Position numbers and translations under genes: made by a program. From Longimicrobiaceae bacterium (lineage in GTDB: Bacteria > Gemmatimonadota > Gemmatimonadetes > Longimicrobiales > Longimicrobiaceae): a DNA stretch of 64,000 bases. Below, piece after piece: positions 44,175 through 52,937 of the stretch. Below the pieces are notes generated by a model, which worked only from the letters and a program-made list of their open reading frames with translations, did not search any database and was not told the DNA's origin. The stretch is from contig JAUJOM010000008.1 in the NCBI GenBank assembly GCA_030447645.1, positions 51,798 to 115,797 of the forward strand. Direction: 5' to 3'. Numbering within the stretch: the stretch's first letter is position 1; each line of letters starts with the position of its first letter.

Positions 44175-46535
44175 ATGACCGTCGCCGAAATCTTTGAAAC
44201 CATGGAGTACGGCCCCGCTCCCGAAAGCTCCAGCCTCGCCCTCAAATGGATCGAGGAGCGTGGCGGAGATGGGCGCCTGTTCATCAACAACGAGTGGCGC
44301 GCGCCAAGCACGGACGAGTACTTCGACACCATCAACCCGGCCTCGACCAGGCCGCTGGCCCGCATTCCACAGGCCGGCTCCGAAGACGTGGACGCAGCCG
44401 TGGCCGCCGCGCGTGCGGCCCAGCCCGGCTGGTGGGAAATCGGTGGGCACGCCCGCGCGCGCTACATGTACGCGATCGCCCGGCAGGTACAAAAGCACTC
44501 CCGTCTGTTCGCGGTCATGGAGTCGCTGGACAACGGCAAGCCGATCCGGGAGTCACGGGACATCGACATCCCGCTGGTGGCGCGACACTTCTACCACCAC
44601 GCCGGGTGGGCGCAGCTCCTCGATTCCGAGATGCCGGACCAGGTGGCCGTCGGGGTGGTAGGGCAGATCATTCCGTGGAACTTTCCCCTGCTGATGCTTG
44701 CGTGGAAGATCGCGCCCGCGCTGGCGACGGGCAACACCGTAGTGCTGAAGCCGGCCGAGTTCACCTCGCTCACCGCCCTGCTCTTCGCGGAGATCTGCGA
44801 GGACGTGGGGCTCCCTCCGGGTGTGGTGAACATCATCACCGGCGATGGGCGCACCGGCGAGCTGCTCGTCCAGCATCATGACATCGACAAGATCGCCTTC
44901 ACCGGCAGTACCGAAGTCGGGCGCATCATTCGTGTCGCCACCGCAGGGAGCGGCAAGAAATTGTCGCTGGAACTCGGTGGCAAGTCCCCGTTCGTTGTGT
45001 TCGACGATGCCGATCTGGACAGTGTGGTGGAAGGCGTAGTGGACGCGATCTGGTTCAACCAGGGGCAGGTGTGCTGCGCGGGGAGCCGGATTCTGGCTCA
45101 CGAGGGGATCGCCGAGAAGCTGACGGCCAAGCTCCGAGCCCGCATGGAAACGCTCCGGGTAGGCGATCCGCTGGACAAGGGCGTGGACATCGGAGCCATC
45201 ATCGCGCCCGTGCAGCTCGAAAAGATCCAGGAGCTGGTGAAGCAGGGCACCGAAGAAGGCGCCACCATGTGGCAGCCGTCGTGGAGCTGTCCACAGGAAG
45301 GATGCTTCTTCCCACCGACGCTCTTCACCGACGTGGCGCCATCCTCCACCGTCGCGCAGGTGGAGATTTTCGGGCCGGTGGTGGTGCTGATGACCTTTCG
45401 CACGCCGGCTGAAGCCGTGGCACTCGCCAACAATACCCGGTACGGGTTGGCGGCGAGCGTGTGGACGGAAAGTGTCAACCTGGCGCTGGACATCGCCCCC
45501 CGGATCAAGGCCGGCACGGTCTGGGTGAACTCCACCAACCTGTTCGACGCGGCTGCCGGCTTCGGTGGTTACCGTGAAAGCGGCTTCGGGCGTGAAGGAG
45601 GCAGGGAGGGGCTGTACGAGTACCTGAAGCCCAGCTGGGAACGGGGGCAGACGATCCAGGAATCCGCTTCTTTCGCTGTACAGCCAGACAAGGCCGGCCG
45701 GCGGGAGGGCCCCCCGCCGATCGACCGTACCGCGAAGCTGTACATCGGGGGCAAGCAGGCCCGGCCGGACTCCGGATACAGCGTGCAGGTGCGGGACGCC
45801 CGCGGGGCGCTGGTCGGGGAGGCGGGCCGAGGGAACCGCAAGGACATCCGCAATGCGGTGGAGGCGGCCCACAAGGCTGCGGGCTGGGCGCGGCAAACCG
45901 GCCATAACCGCGCGCAGATTCTGTACTACCTGGCGGAAAACCTGGCGGCGCGCTCGGATGAGTTTGCTCGCCGCGTGGGAAACCAGCAGGAGGTGGAGCT
46001 GGCGATCCAGCGGCTTTACACCTACGCCGCCTGGGCGGACAAATGGGATGGCGACGTGCACCACACGCCCCTGCGCAACGTGACCATCGCCATGCCGGAA
46101 GCCATGGGCGTTGTAGGCATCTGCTGCCCGGACGCCTTCCCGCTGCTCGGCTTCGTGTCGCTGGTGATGCCGGCCATCGCCATGGGAAATACGGTGGTCG
46201 CGGCGCCCTCCGAGCGCTTCCCCCTCGCCGCCACGGATTTCTATCAGGTGCTGGATACCTCGGATGTCCCCGGTGGCGTGATCAACATCGTCACGGGAGT
46301 GCGGGATGAGCTGGCCGAAACGCTGGCGGCCCACGACGACGTGGACGCCATGTGGTACTTCGGCTCCCAGGAGGGGAGCGCGACAGTGGAGCGGCTTTCC
46401 GCCGGCAACATGAAGCGCACCTGGGTGAACTACGGCAAGGGGCGCGACTGGGCGGACCGGCAGCAGGGGGAGGGGCCGGAGTTCCTGCGGCACGCAACGC
46501 ACGTCAAGAATATCTGGGTGCCGTACGGCGAGTAG
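44175..46535 (+). CDS. Double-domain aldehyde dehydrogenase (ALDH16-like)
   Basis: 786 residues from ATG 44175 (a GTG at 44169 is the alternative). The first domain is complete: IPWNFPLLMLAWK, FTGSTEVGR, LELGGKSPF with the catalytic Glu, and NQGQVCCAGS with the nucleophile Cys. From about residue 520 a second ALDH-type region begins (LYIGGKQARPDSGYSVQVRDARG, AQILYYLAENLAAR, GVVGICCPDAFPLLGFVSLVMPAIAMGN) but lacks the Glu/Cys motifs. This matches the ALDH16 architecture of a catalytic plus a non-catalytic partial domain. Substrate unknown. Confidence 0.85.
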   Translation: MTVAEIFETMEYGPAPESSSLALKWIEERGGDGRLFINNEWRAPSTDEYFDTINPASTRPLARIPQAGSEDVDAAVAAARAAQPGWWEIGGHARARYMYAIARQVQKHSRLFAVMESLDNGKPIRESRDIDIPLVARHFYHHAGWAQLLDSEMPDQVAVGVVGQIIPWNFPLLMLAWKIAPALATGNTVVLKPAEFTSLTALLFAEICEDVGLPPGVVNIITGDGRTGELLVQHHDIDKIAFTGSTEVGRIIRVATAGSGKKLSLELGGKSPFVVFDDADLDSVVEGVVDAIWFNQGQVCCAGSRILAHEGIAEKLTAKLRARMETLRVGDPLDKGVDIGAIIAPVQLEKIQELVKQGTEEGATMWQPSWSCPQEGCFFPPTLFTDVAPSSTVAQVEIFGPVVVLMTFRTPAEAVALANNTRYGLAASVWTESVNLALDIAPRIKAGTVWVNSTNLFDAAAGFGGYRESGFGREGGREGLYEYLKPSWERGQTIQESASFAVQPDKAGRREGPPPIDRTAKLYIGGKQARPDSGYSVQVRDARGALVGEAGRGNRKDIRNAVEAAHKAAGWARQTGHNRAQILYYLAENLAARSDEFARRVGNQQEVELAIQRLYTYAAWADKWDGDVHHTPLRNVTIAMPEAMGVVGICCPDAFPLLGFVSLVMPAIAMGNTVVAAPSERFPLAATDFYQVLDTSDVPGGVINIVTGVRDELAETLAAHDDVDAMWYFGSQEGSATVERLSAGNMKRTWVNYGKGRDWADRQQGEGPEFLRHATHVKNIWVPYGE

Positions 46536-46556
46536 GCGGCAAGGGTCCCGCTAAAA

Positions 46557-46589
46557 AAAAGAGCCGGCCACTGTGAGGCCGGCTCTTTT
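46557..46589 (+). terminator. Strong bidirectional intrinsic terminator
   Basis: Perfect 13-bp stem AAAAGAGCCGGCC (46557-46569) / GGCCGGCTCTTTT (46577-46589) with a 7-nt loop, and an A-tract and a T-tract on the two sides. It lies between the aldehyde dehydrogenase and the convergent minus-strand small gene. Confidence 0.85.
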
Positions 46590-46609
46590 GTTTTGCCAGC
46601 GGGTGCAGT

Positions 46610-46816
46610 TCAGCGCGAAGGACGGCTGTCATCCAGGCTCAGGGTGCGGAGCGCCGCCAGCCGACGCTGCTCGGGAGTGGCACGGTCGATAGCGTCGAAC
46701 ACCGACTCGCTCCACCCTTCTTCCGGCGCGAAGCCCAGCGATGCCGCAAGCTCCTGCAGGTATTCGACTTCCAGCCCTAGCCGCTGGATCGCCGCGGCAA
46801 TCTCGTCGTCGGTCAA
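46610..46816 (-). CDS. Small hypothetical protein
   Basis: 68 residues, acidic and helical (TDDEIAAAIQRLGLEVEYLQELAASLGFAPEEGWSESVFDAIDRATPEQRRLAALRTL). No membrane segment and no family recognised. It shares an orientation and short spacing with the POT transporter, so possibly the same transcript. Confidence 0.55.
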   Translation of the reverse strand: MTDDEIAAAIQRLGLEVEYLQELAASLGFAPEEGWSESVFDAIDRATPEQRRLAALRTLSLDDSRPSR

Positions 46817-46846
46817 GCTTCGCCCTCCTACATCCTGAACTCCAGC

Positions 46847-48409
46847 CTACAGTACGCCGCCCATCAGCTTTCGCGTCGGCTTAACGAAGAGGAAGAGGAG
46901 CAATCCTGCGCCGATGGTGATCGCGGCTACAGTGCCGAAGAGCTGCGGCAGCGGGAGTGTTTCGATGAAGCCCGCCACCTGACCCGCGATCAAATTTCCG
47001 AGCGACACGGACATGAACCACACGCCCATCATCTGCCCGACAACACGCTGCGGCGCCAGCTTGGTGACCGTGCTCAGGCCGACCGGGCTCAGCGCCAGCT
47101 CACCAATGGTATGAAGCAGGTAGGTCAGCACCAGCCACATCGGACTGATCTGCGCGCCGGCTCCCGAAAGGCCCGTCGCAACGACCAGCACCAGGAACCC
47201 AAGCCCGAGGAAGACCAGCCCAAAGGAAAATTTGGCCGGGCTGGACGGCTCCTGATTACGCCGGGCCAGGCTGATCCAGATGCCCGCGAACACCGGCGCG
47301 AGGGCGATGATGAACAGAGGGTTCACCGACTGCAGCCAGCTCGCCGGCATCTCCCAGCCCAGAATGTTCCGGTCCGTGAGCCGCTCAGCCACCAGGTTCA
47401 GCGACGAGCCGGCCTGCTCGAAGCCGGACCAGAAGATCGCGCTGAAGATGAACAGGATCGCGATCACCGCGATTCGCTTGCGCTCCGTTTCGTCCAGGCC
47501 ACCCGCCAGGAACATGTACCCGAAGTACCCCAGCGAAAGCAGCACGATGATGTAGGTGCCCGCCGCGGCCAGGCCCTGTACGCTCAACATGCCGGTGGTA
47601 GTGAGCAGCGCGATGACGGCGATGAGCCCGATCGCCACGCCGGCCGCCATGAACAGACGGCGCTGGGGTCCCCCGTCATCACCCTCGATGTGTGCGTACC
47701 TGCCGACGTTCTGCAGATGACGGCCGCCAACCACGTACTGGATGAGCCCCAGCACCATCCCCACGCCGGCAACCGCGAAGCCGACGTGCCAGTTCACCTT
47801 TTCGCCCAGGTAGCCGACCACCAGTGGGGCGAGGAAGGCGCCCATGTTGATCCCCATGTAGAAGATGGAGAAGCCGGCGTCCCGCCGCGCTCCACCCTCG
47901 GGGTACAGGCTGCCCACCATGGTGGAGATGTTCGGCTTGAGCAGACCCGTACCGAGCACGATCAGCACCAGCCCCGCGTAAAAGGGCGGGAGCTCACCGA
48001 GCGCCAGTGTGACCGCCGGGATGGCCATGGTGAAGTGGCCCATGGCGATGATGATCCCGCCGATCAGCACCGCTCGCCGCTGACCGAAAACCCGGTCCGC
48101 GAGCCACCCTCCGGGCAGCGCCGTGAGGTACACAAACGCCGTGTACAGCCCGTAGATGGCGCCCGCCCGCGCCGCGTCCATTCCCAATCCACCCTGGGCG
48201 ACGGCCGCCGTCATGAACAGGATCAGGATGCCGCGCATCCCGTAGTAGCTGAAGCGCTCCCAGAACTCGGTGAAGAAGAGGGTGGACAGGCCGCGCGGGT
48301 GACCAAAGAAGCTGGTGTCACCAGGAAACGGCCCTGAAGTTTCCGGGGTTCCCGTGAGCACGGCTGTGGCGGAGGGGGACGCGAATTCCGAAGTCGGGTC
48401 TTTGGCCAT
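46847..48409 (-). CDS. POT/PTR-family peptide:proton symporter
   Basis: 520 residues from ATG 48409 (AKDPTSEFASPSATAVL). A 12-14 TM MFS protein with the PTR2 signature FFTEFWERFSYYGMRGILILFM and the later FYMGINMGAFLAPLVVGYLGEKVNWHVGFAVAGVGM and LALSPVGLSTVTKLAPQRVVGQMMGVWF. Imports di/tripeptides with protons, a use that fits an organism with extensive peptide salvage. The long cytosolic N-terminus before the first helix is slightly unusual. Confidence 0.9.
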   Translation of the reverse strand: MAKDPTSEFASPSATAVLTGTPETSGPFPGDTSFFGHPRGLSTLFFTEFWERFSYYGMRGILILFMTAAVAQGGLGMDAARAGAIYGLYTAFVYLTALPGGWLADRVFGQRRAVLIGGIIIAMGHFTMAIPAVTLALGELPPFYAGLVLIVLGTGLLKPNISTMVGSLYPEGGARRDAGFSIFYMGINMGAFLAPLVVGYLGEKVNWHVGFAVAGVGMVLGLIQYVVGGRHLQNVGRYAHIEGDDGGPQRRLFMAAGVAIGLIAVIALLTTTGMLSVQGLAAAGTYIIVLLSLGYFGYMFLAGGLDETERKRIAVIAILFIFSAIFWSGFEQAGSSLNLVAERLTDRNILGWEMPASWLQSVNPLFIIALAPVFAGIWISLARRNQEPSSPAKFSFGLVFLGLGFLVLVVATGLSGAGAQISPMWLVLTYLLHTIGELALSPVGLSTVTKLAPQRVVGQMMGVWFMSVSLGNLIAGQVAGFIETLPLPQLFGTVAAITIGAGLLLFLFVKPTRKLMGGVL

Positions 48410-48480
48410 GAACGTTCCAGGGTTGCGGGATTGCTGCAATGTACGGGGTTGCCGCACACTGCGGAAGGGAAAATCAATAA

Positions 48481-48501
48481 GGGAGCCGATTGTCGGCTCC
48501 C
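48481..48501 (-). terminator. Terminator of the cold-shock gene
   Basis: On the minus strand, a 9-bp stem GGGAGCCGA / TCGGCTCCC with a 3-nt loop is followed by TTATTGATTTT. It directly follows the TGA at 48511-48513 and precedes the POT gene. Confidence 0.65.
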
Positions 48502-48510
48502 CCATCTGTT

Positions 48511-49038
48511 TCAGTAGCGGTCGCGTCCACCCCGGCCGCCCCCGCCCCCCCCGCCGCCGAAGCTGTCACGGCCGTACCCCCTGTCGCGGCCGCCGCCACC
48601 CCGGCCCCCCCGGCCGCCGCCGCGCTCACCCCCACCTCCGTATCCTCCACCCCCCGTCCACCTCGACCGCCTCCGGACTCACCCCCCACCATAACCTCCG
48701 CCTCCAGAACCGCCGCTGTAGCCGCCCCCGTAGCCGCCGCGCCCACCGCCTCCGGCTCCGGAGCCCCCGCCTCCACGATCGCCGCCGTAGCCGGCCTGCT
48801 CCCCACCGCCGCCTTCGGATCCCTCCGGAACATCAAGGCGAACGACATTCGCCGCTTTGAGGCCCTTGGGCTCCTCAACGACGTCGAACTCCACCCGCTC
48901 GTTTTCGTTCAGCGTACGCATACCGGTGCTTCGAATCGCACTGTGGTGCACGAATACGTCGGGGCCTTCTTCCTGCTTGATGAAACCGAAGCCTTTCTCC
49001 TGGGAAAACCACTTCACCGTCCCGGTCGTGCGTGCCAT
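48511..49038 (-). pseudogene. Cold-shock domain protein with a long Gly/Arg-rich (RGG) tail, frameshifts in G runs
   Basis: From ATG 49038 comes a full cold-shock domain ([32 protein letters not shown] ... [12 protein letters not shown]) with RNP-like GFGFI and VFVHH. A Gly/Arg/Tyr-rich tail follows. The open frame stops at 48679 in a G run. Allowing one-base losses there and near 48650, the tail continues as GGYGGGGERGGGRGGRGGGR, then DRGYGRDSFGGGG and ends GRDRY at 48511. The tail thus spans about 95 residues after the domain. This is a CSD-RGG architecture as in plant GRP2-type RNA chaperones. Confidence 0.75.
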
Positions 49039-49180
49039 TGGAGTGTTCCGTGTGTGAGTGAGCGCGTATCTTGTTTGCCGACGGCGCAGCGATGTGCATC
49101 GCCTGCATAGACTGTTCCGTGCCTCCTTGACTCTGGACGAGCCTGTATTGAAGACCGAGACCCAGCATCTCAGCTCCACA

Positions 49181-49972
49181 ATGTTCGCGGCGGAACTCGC
49201 CGTCGCGCGCCGCGCAGCCGCAGAAGCCGCGGCGCTGATCTCGCTGCGCGAAGGTGCGGAGCGAATTCGCGAAAAGGGCCCAGGCGATCTGGTCACCGTG
49301 GTGGACGAAGCCGCGGAAAAAGCCATCCTTGCGTGCATTCGCGGATATTTCCCCGAGGACGCCGTCATCGCGGAAGAATCCGCCGCGCGTGCACGCCCAA
49401 CCGGGCGCAGGTGGATCGTGGACCCTATCGATGGGACCACCAACTTCGTCCACCACCATCCCTTCGTGGCGGTTAGCATCGCCTTCGCGGACGAAGACGG
49501 GCCCGCGGCAGGGGTGGTGAATGCTCCCCTGCTCGGCCAGGTATTTCATGCCACACGCGGGGGTGGAGCCTGCCTCAACGACCGCCCCATCCACGTAAGC
49601 CCCACGAGCGAGTCGCGGCGGGCACTGTTCGCTACCGGCTTCCCGTTCAAGGCGGGCAAGGGCAATCCCGAGGCGTACCTGCAGCTGGTGCTTGAGGTGC
49701 TCCGCAGCTCCCACGGCCTGCGTCGGGCCGGGAGCGCCGCGCTTGATCTGGCGTACGTGGCTGCCGGCAAGCTGGACGCCTACTTCGAGCTCGGGCTTGG
49801 CCCCTGGGATCTCGCCGCGGGGTTGCTCCTGGTGACCGAGGCGGGGGGGGAGGTGAGCGGCTGGCCGGGAGACGAAGCAGGGCCGTTGACCACCGGGCGG
49901 GTGATCGCCAGCAACGGTCCGCTGCACGGGTGGCTGGAAGATCTGGTGGGGCGCCACGTCGGCCCGCTCTGA
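49181..49972 (+). CDS. Inositol monophosphatase family protein (SuhB-like)
   Basis: 263 residues from ATG 49181; an earlier GTG at 49058 would add 41 residues without family support. Metal and catalytic motifs: [32 protein letters not shown] and [19 protein letters not shown]. Hydrolyses inositol-1-phosphate or similar sugar phosphates, and SuhB also has a role in rRNA transcription. Divergent from the cold-shock gene. Confidence 0.9.
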   Translation: MFAAELAVARRAAAEAAALISLREGAERIREKGPGDLVTVVDEAAEKAILACIRGYFPEDAVIAEESAARARPTGRRWIVDPIDGTTNFVHHHPFVAVSIAFADEDGPAAGVVNAPLLGQVFHATRGGGACLNDRPIHVSPTSESRRALFATGFPFKAGKGNPEAYLQLVLEVLRSSHGLRRAGSAALDLAYVAAGKLDAYFELGLGPWDLAAGLLLVTEAGGEVSGWPGDEAGPLTTGRVIASNGPLHGWLEDLVGRHVGPL

Positions 49973-50038
49973 CTCGCGGCACCGCTCGTGCAGAAGGTGC
50001 TCACGGCGGGAAGATCCATCTCCTTTATGGAGGCGAAT

Positions 50039-50224
50039 ATGACGTCCTTTCAAACGTATCTGCTGGGCTTTATCATCTTTGTGATTGGTTTGTCGGTGGC
50101 GGCTCATCTGCTAGGCGCGCCGCCGATGTGGATTGGAGTCGGGGTGCTGGTGCTGATCGGGATCGGCATCATCTCGGCCACCAGCCGCACCAAACCGCGG
50201 GATCCGCAGCAGCCGCCGTACTGA
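50039..50224 (+). CDS. Small hypothetical membrane protein
   Basis: 61 residues from ATG 50039, chosen for the TGGAGG Shine-Dalgarno six bases upstream. Two hydrophobic helices (FQTYLLGFIIFVIGLSVAAHLL and MWIGVGVLVLIGIGIISAT) and a short basic tail. No family recognised; it sits between the IMPase and OsmC genes. Confidence 0.6.
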   Translation: MTSFQTYLLGFIIFVIGLSVAAHLLGAPPMWIGVGVLVLIGIGIISATSRTKPRDPQQPPY

Positions 50225-50229
50225 TTTCC

Positions 50230-50631
50230 ATGATCGAAGTTGTTTGGGAGGGAGGGAGGCGCTACCGTGGTGGACCCCCGGGCGGGCCCGCCCTCCTGCT
50301 GGACGGCGAGCGCCAAGCGGCACCCGGCCCGGTGGATAGCCTGCTGATCGCGCTCGCCTCCTGCTCCGCCATCGACGTGGTCGAGATCCTGGAAAAACGC
50401 CGGACGCCGCCCTCAGCGCTGCGGGTGGAGGTGGACTTCGAACGCGCCCCTGTCCCGCCGCGCCGTCTCTTGGACGTCCGACTGCGTTACCGGGTGGCGA
50501 CCGCATCCGAGCGCCAGCATGTGGAGCGGGCCGTACAGCTCAGCTTCGACAAGTACTGCTCGGTTGCCACGTCGCTCGCGCCGGACACCCGCATCAGCTG
50601 GACCGTGGAGCTGGAATCCCCAGCGACGTAG
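50230..50631 (+). CDS. OsmC-family protein
   Basis: 133 residues from ATG 50230. Both conserved peroxide-reactive Cys are in place: ALASCSAIDVVEILEKRR and FDKYCSVATSLAP. Family members reduce organic hydroperoxides as dimers with the two Cys. Only 5 bp after the small membrane protein, and convergent with thioredoxin, a plausible redox partner. Confidence 0.88.
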   Translation: MIEVVWEGGRRYRGGPPGGPALLLDGERQAAPGPVDSLLIALASCSAIDVVEILEKRRTPPSALRVEVDFERAPVPPRRLLDVRLRYRVATASERQHVERAVQLSFDKYCSVATSLAPDTRISWTVELESPAT

Positions 50632-50634
50632 ATC

Positions 50635-51114
50635 CTACGCGGCGGCGCTCGCGATCAACGCCTCCAGGCGCGGCCTGGGGATAGCTCCCAGCTCACGCCC
50701 CACCTCCTTCCCATTGCGGAATACGATCAGCGTCGGGATGCTGCGGATGCCGAACCGGGTGGACATCTGCGGATTGCGGTCCGTGTCCAGCTTCGTGATC
50801 AGCACCTCCCCAAGTCGAGTACGAGCGAGGTCGTCTAGCACGGGCGCCATCATCTTGCAGGGCCCACACCAGTCGGCGTAAAAGTCCACCAGCACAGGGA
50901 CGTCGGTACCGGTCACCACCTGCTCCAGGTCATTGTCGGTCACCAGGACTGGCCTATCGAGCAGCAGCGGCTTGCCGCACTCTCCGCACATGGGCCGGTC
51001 GGCGGCTCGGGAGAGCTTGACGCGGTTCAGGCGCCCACAGAACGGGCAGCGGACGGTGGCCTTTGGCGTCGTCGTTGTTTCCATCGGCGGGGTCTCGGGT
51101 GCTTGTCGGTTCAC
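50635..51114 (-). CDS. trxC: Thioredoxin with N-terminal zinc motif (TrxC/thioredoxin-2 type)
   Basis: 159 residues. The zinc-binding CPFCGRLNRVK ... CGECGKP (two CxxC) precedes a complete thioredoxin domain with DFYADWCGPCKMMAPVL (WCGPC) and cis-Pro in IRSIPTLIVF. The zinc motif defines TrxC, linked in E. coli to oxidative stress. It sits next to OsmC. Confidence 0.93.
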   Translation of the reverse strand: MNRQAPETPPMETTTTPKATVRCPFCGRLNRVKLSRAADRPMCGECGKPLLLDRPVLVTDNDLEQVVTGTDVPVLVDFYADWCGPCKMMAPVLDDLARTRLGEVLITKLDTDRNPQMSTRFGIRSIPTLIVFRNGKEVGRELGAIPRPRLEALIASAAA

Positions 51115-51179
51115 GCCGTGCGGGTTGCAAGCAGCGTACCTCCGGTTGATACACTCGCGCGGGGCATGTACTCTTTACC

Positions 51180-52343
51180 ATGCCTCCGACCTCGCCCGAC
51201 CACGCCGCTCAGGAGATTGCCTCCCGGTATCTGCTGGCCTGGGTGGAAACCCTGCCGGAAATGCCTTTTCTCTACGTCGAAGGCTTCCCGGACGACGGTG
51301 CGCTCGCACGGGTAGCAGCGCTCCCGCCGGGCGCCGCGGCGATGATCCTGGTCGAGGAGGATCCTGCCCGCGCAGCACGCCTTCGAGAGGCGCTGGACCG
51401 GCTCAATCGCGTAGATGTGAGCGTTCTGGAAGGTGACATGGCCGGTGTTTCGCCAGTCCTCATGGAGCGTGCGGCTAGAGTAGAGTATGCACTGGTGCAC
51501 CTCCATCCACCAGCTCCGGGAATGCTTCCGCTTGAAGTGGTCCGGGTGCTCGCCGCGGCCCCCGGAGTAGACTTGTGGATCCGCTTTCCACATGAAGGCC
51601 TGCACAAGCTGGCCCGCTTTCGGGGGAGCACTCTTGCCGACCTGTCGCCTTATGCCCGAAGAATCGTCGAGGGGTATTCGCGTCTGCTGGACGACCCACG
51701 GCAGGGTTGGGCTGCCGAATGGCGACGCCTGGAAATGGCCGCGGAACCGGGCGCCGCCGAGCAGCTGATCGTGGAGCGATTTCGACATGCGCTGCGTGAT
51801 GTTGGGAGCGGCCGGGCACTGAAGCTCGCGGCACTCCGGCTTCCCCAAGGAGCGTCACTCTACCTGTTCTGCATGACCTGCAACCCGATGCGGGCGCTGG
51901 CTCTCAATGGGGTGCTGGAAAGAATGGGAATGGATGAGCAGGTGCGCTGGCCAGCCGAGCGCTTCCGGCGTCCTCGCCCAGCACCCCCGCCCGTGGCCGA
52001 AACGCTGGACTTTTTCCCCGCTGCCGGCACCACTGCTTCCAGCACCTCCGAACGTGAGCTCGATGAAAACGCGCTGGCTGATGCGATCGGGAGCCATTTC
52101 TTGGGCGGGACAGTATCGCTCGGGGATGTAGTGCGCGAACTGTTGGCTACGGATGTCCTTTTGGATGATGTTCGCCGCGCGCTGCGTCTGCTTCGCCGGG
52201 AGGGCCGCGCACTGTACCGGTCGTTGAAGACCGCCGACGCGGAGATCACCTTTCCAGCCCTTCCCCTGGTTCGGCGCAGCCGAGCTCGGAGTGCGAGCCC
52301 GGATACCCTCGAACTGCTGCCCCAACAGCCCCTGCCGGGATAG
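51180..52343 (+). CDS. Hypothetical protein resembling three-Cys-motif partner (TcmP) methyltransferase-like proteins
   Basis: 387 residues. The order FLYVEGFPDDGALARV, MILVEEDPARAARLREAL, YALVHLHPPAPGMLPLEVVRVL, then LIVERFRHALRDV and YLFCMTCNPMRALALNGVLERM follows the TcmP pattern: methyltransferase-like Rossmann core, then an F/Y-LF-TN-P motif. A C-terminal winged-helix-like module follows (IGSHFLGGTVSLGDVVRELLATDVLLDDVRRALRLLRREGRALY). TcmP normally pairs with a phage-derived Cys-motif protein, which is not next to it here. The call is tentative. Confidence 0.45.
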   Translation: MPPTSPDHAAQEIASRYLLAWVETLPEMPFLYVEGFPDDGALARVAALPPGAAAMILVEEDPARAARLREALDRLNRVDVSVLEGDMAGVSPVLMERAARVEYALVHLHPPAPGMLPLEVVRVLAAAPGVDLWIRFPHEGLHKLARFRGSTLADLSPYARRIVEGYSRLLDDPRQGWAAEWRRLEMAAEPGAAEQLIVERFRHALRDVGSGRALKLAALRLPQGASLYLFCMTCNPMRALALNGVLERMGMDEQVRWPAERFRRPRPAPPPVAETLDFFPAAGTTASSTSERELDENALADAIGSHFLGGTVSLGDVVRELLATDVLLDDVRRALRLLRREGRALYRSLKTADAEITFPALPLVRRSRARSASPDTLELLPQQPLPG

Positions 52344-52411
52344 AACGCGATTTGCTTACGTGGAGCGAATAGCCTGAACGGTCTGTCAGCTCTGCATCCC
52401 CGCTCCAGGAC

Positions 52412-52901
52412 ATGTCCGCATCAACCAGCATCCTTTTTGTTTGCCTTGGCAACATTTGCCGGTCGCCACTTGCCGAGGCCATGTTTCGCCACCAGGCGCG
52501 GGAGCATGGGGTGGAGGATCGCTTCCAGATCGATTCGGCGGCCACCTCGCACTGGGAGGTGGGCAACCCCCGTGATCCACGCACCGTACGAACCGTACGC
52601 ACCCGGGGGAATCGGGGTGACCGGCCGTAGCCGGCAGCTCACCGCCGAGGATCTCCAGCGGTTCGACTATGTCATTGCCAGGGACGCGGAAAACCTCGCC
52701 GACATCCGCGCGCTGCAGAAAGCCACCGGCCGGAGCGCGCGTGTACACCGACTGCGCGACTGGGACCCCAAGCCGAACGGGCGGGACGCGCCGGACCCCT
52801 ATGTCACCGGCCAGCTGCGCGGCTTCGAAGAAGTGCACGACGTGGAGGAGCGCTCCTGTGCCGGGTTGCTGGACCACCTGCTCCGATCGGCATGCTTCTA
52901 G
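52412..52901 (+). pseudogene. Low molecular weight protein tyrosine phosphatase, one frameshift
   Basis: Begins SASTSILFVCLGNICRSPLAEAMF with the CX5R active site. The reading switches frame near 52605 in a G run (CGGGGGA) and goes on as GIGVTGRSRQLTAEDLQRFDYVIARDAENLADI to DPYVTGQLRGFEEVHDVEERSCAGLLDHLL, with the general-acid Asp in the DPY motif. The shift fits one inserted G, or two lost bases. Acts on phosphotyrosine in small signalling or polysaccharide systems. Confidence 0.8.
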
Positions 52902-52937
52902 CGCCCTGACTCGCGGGCATCCCGCACCGAAGGCGGC

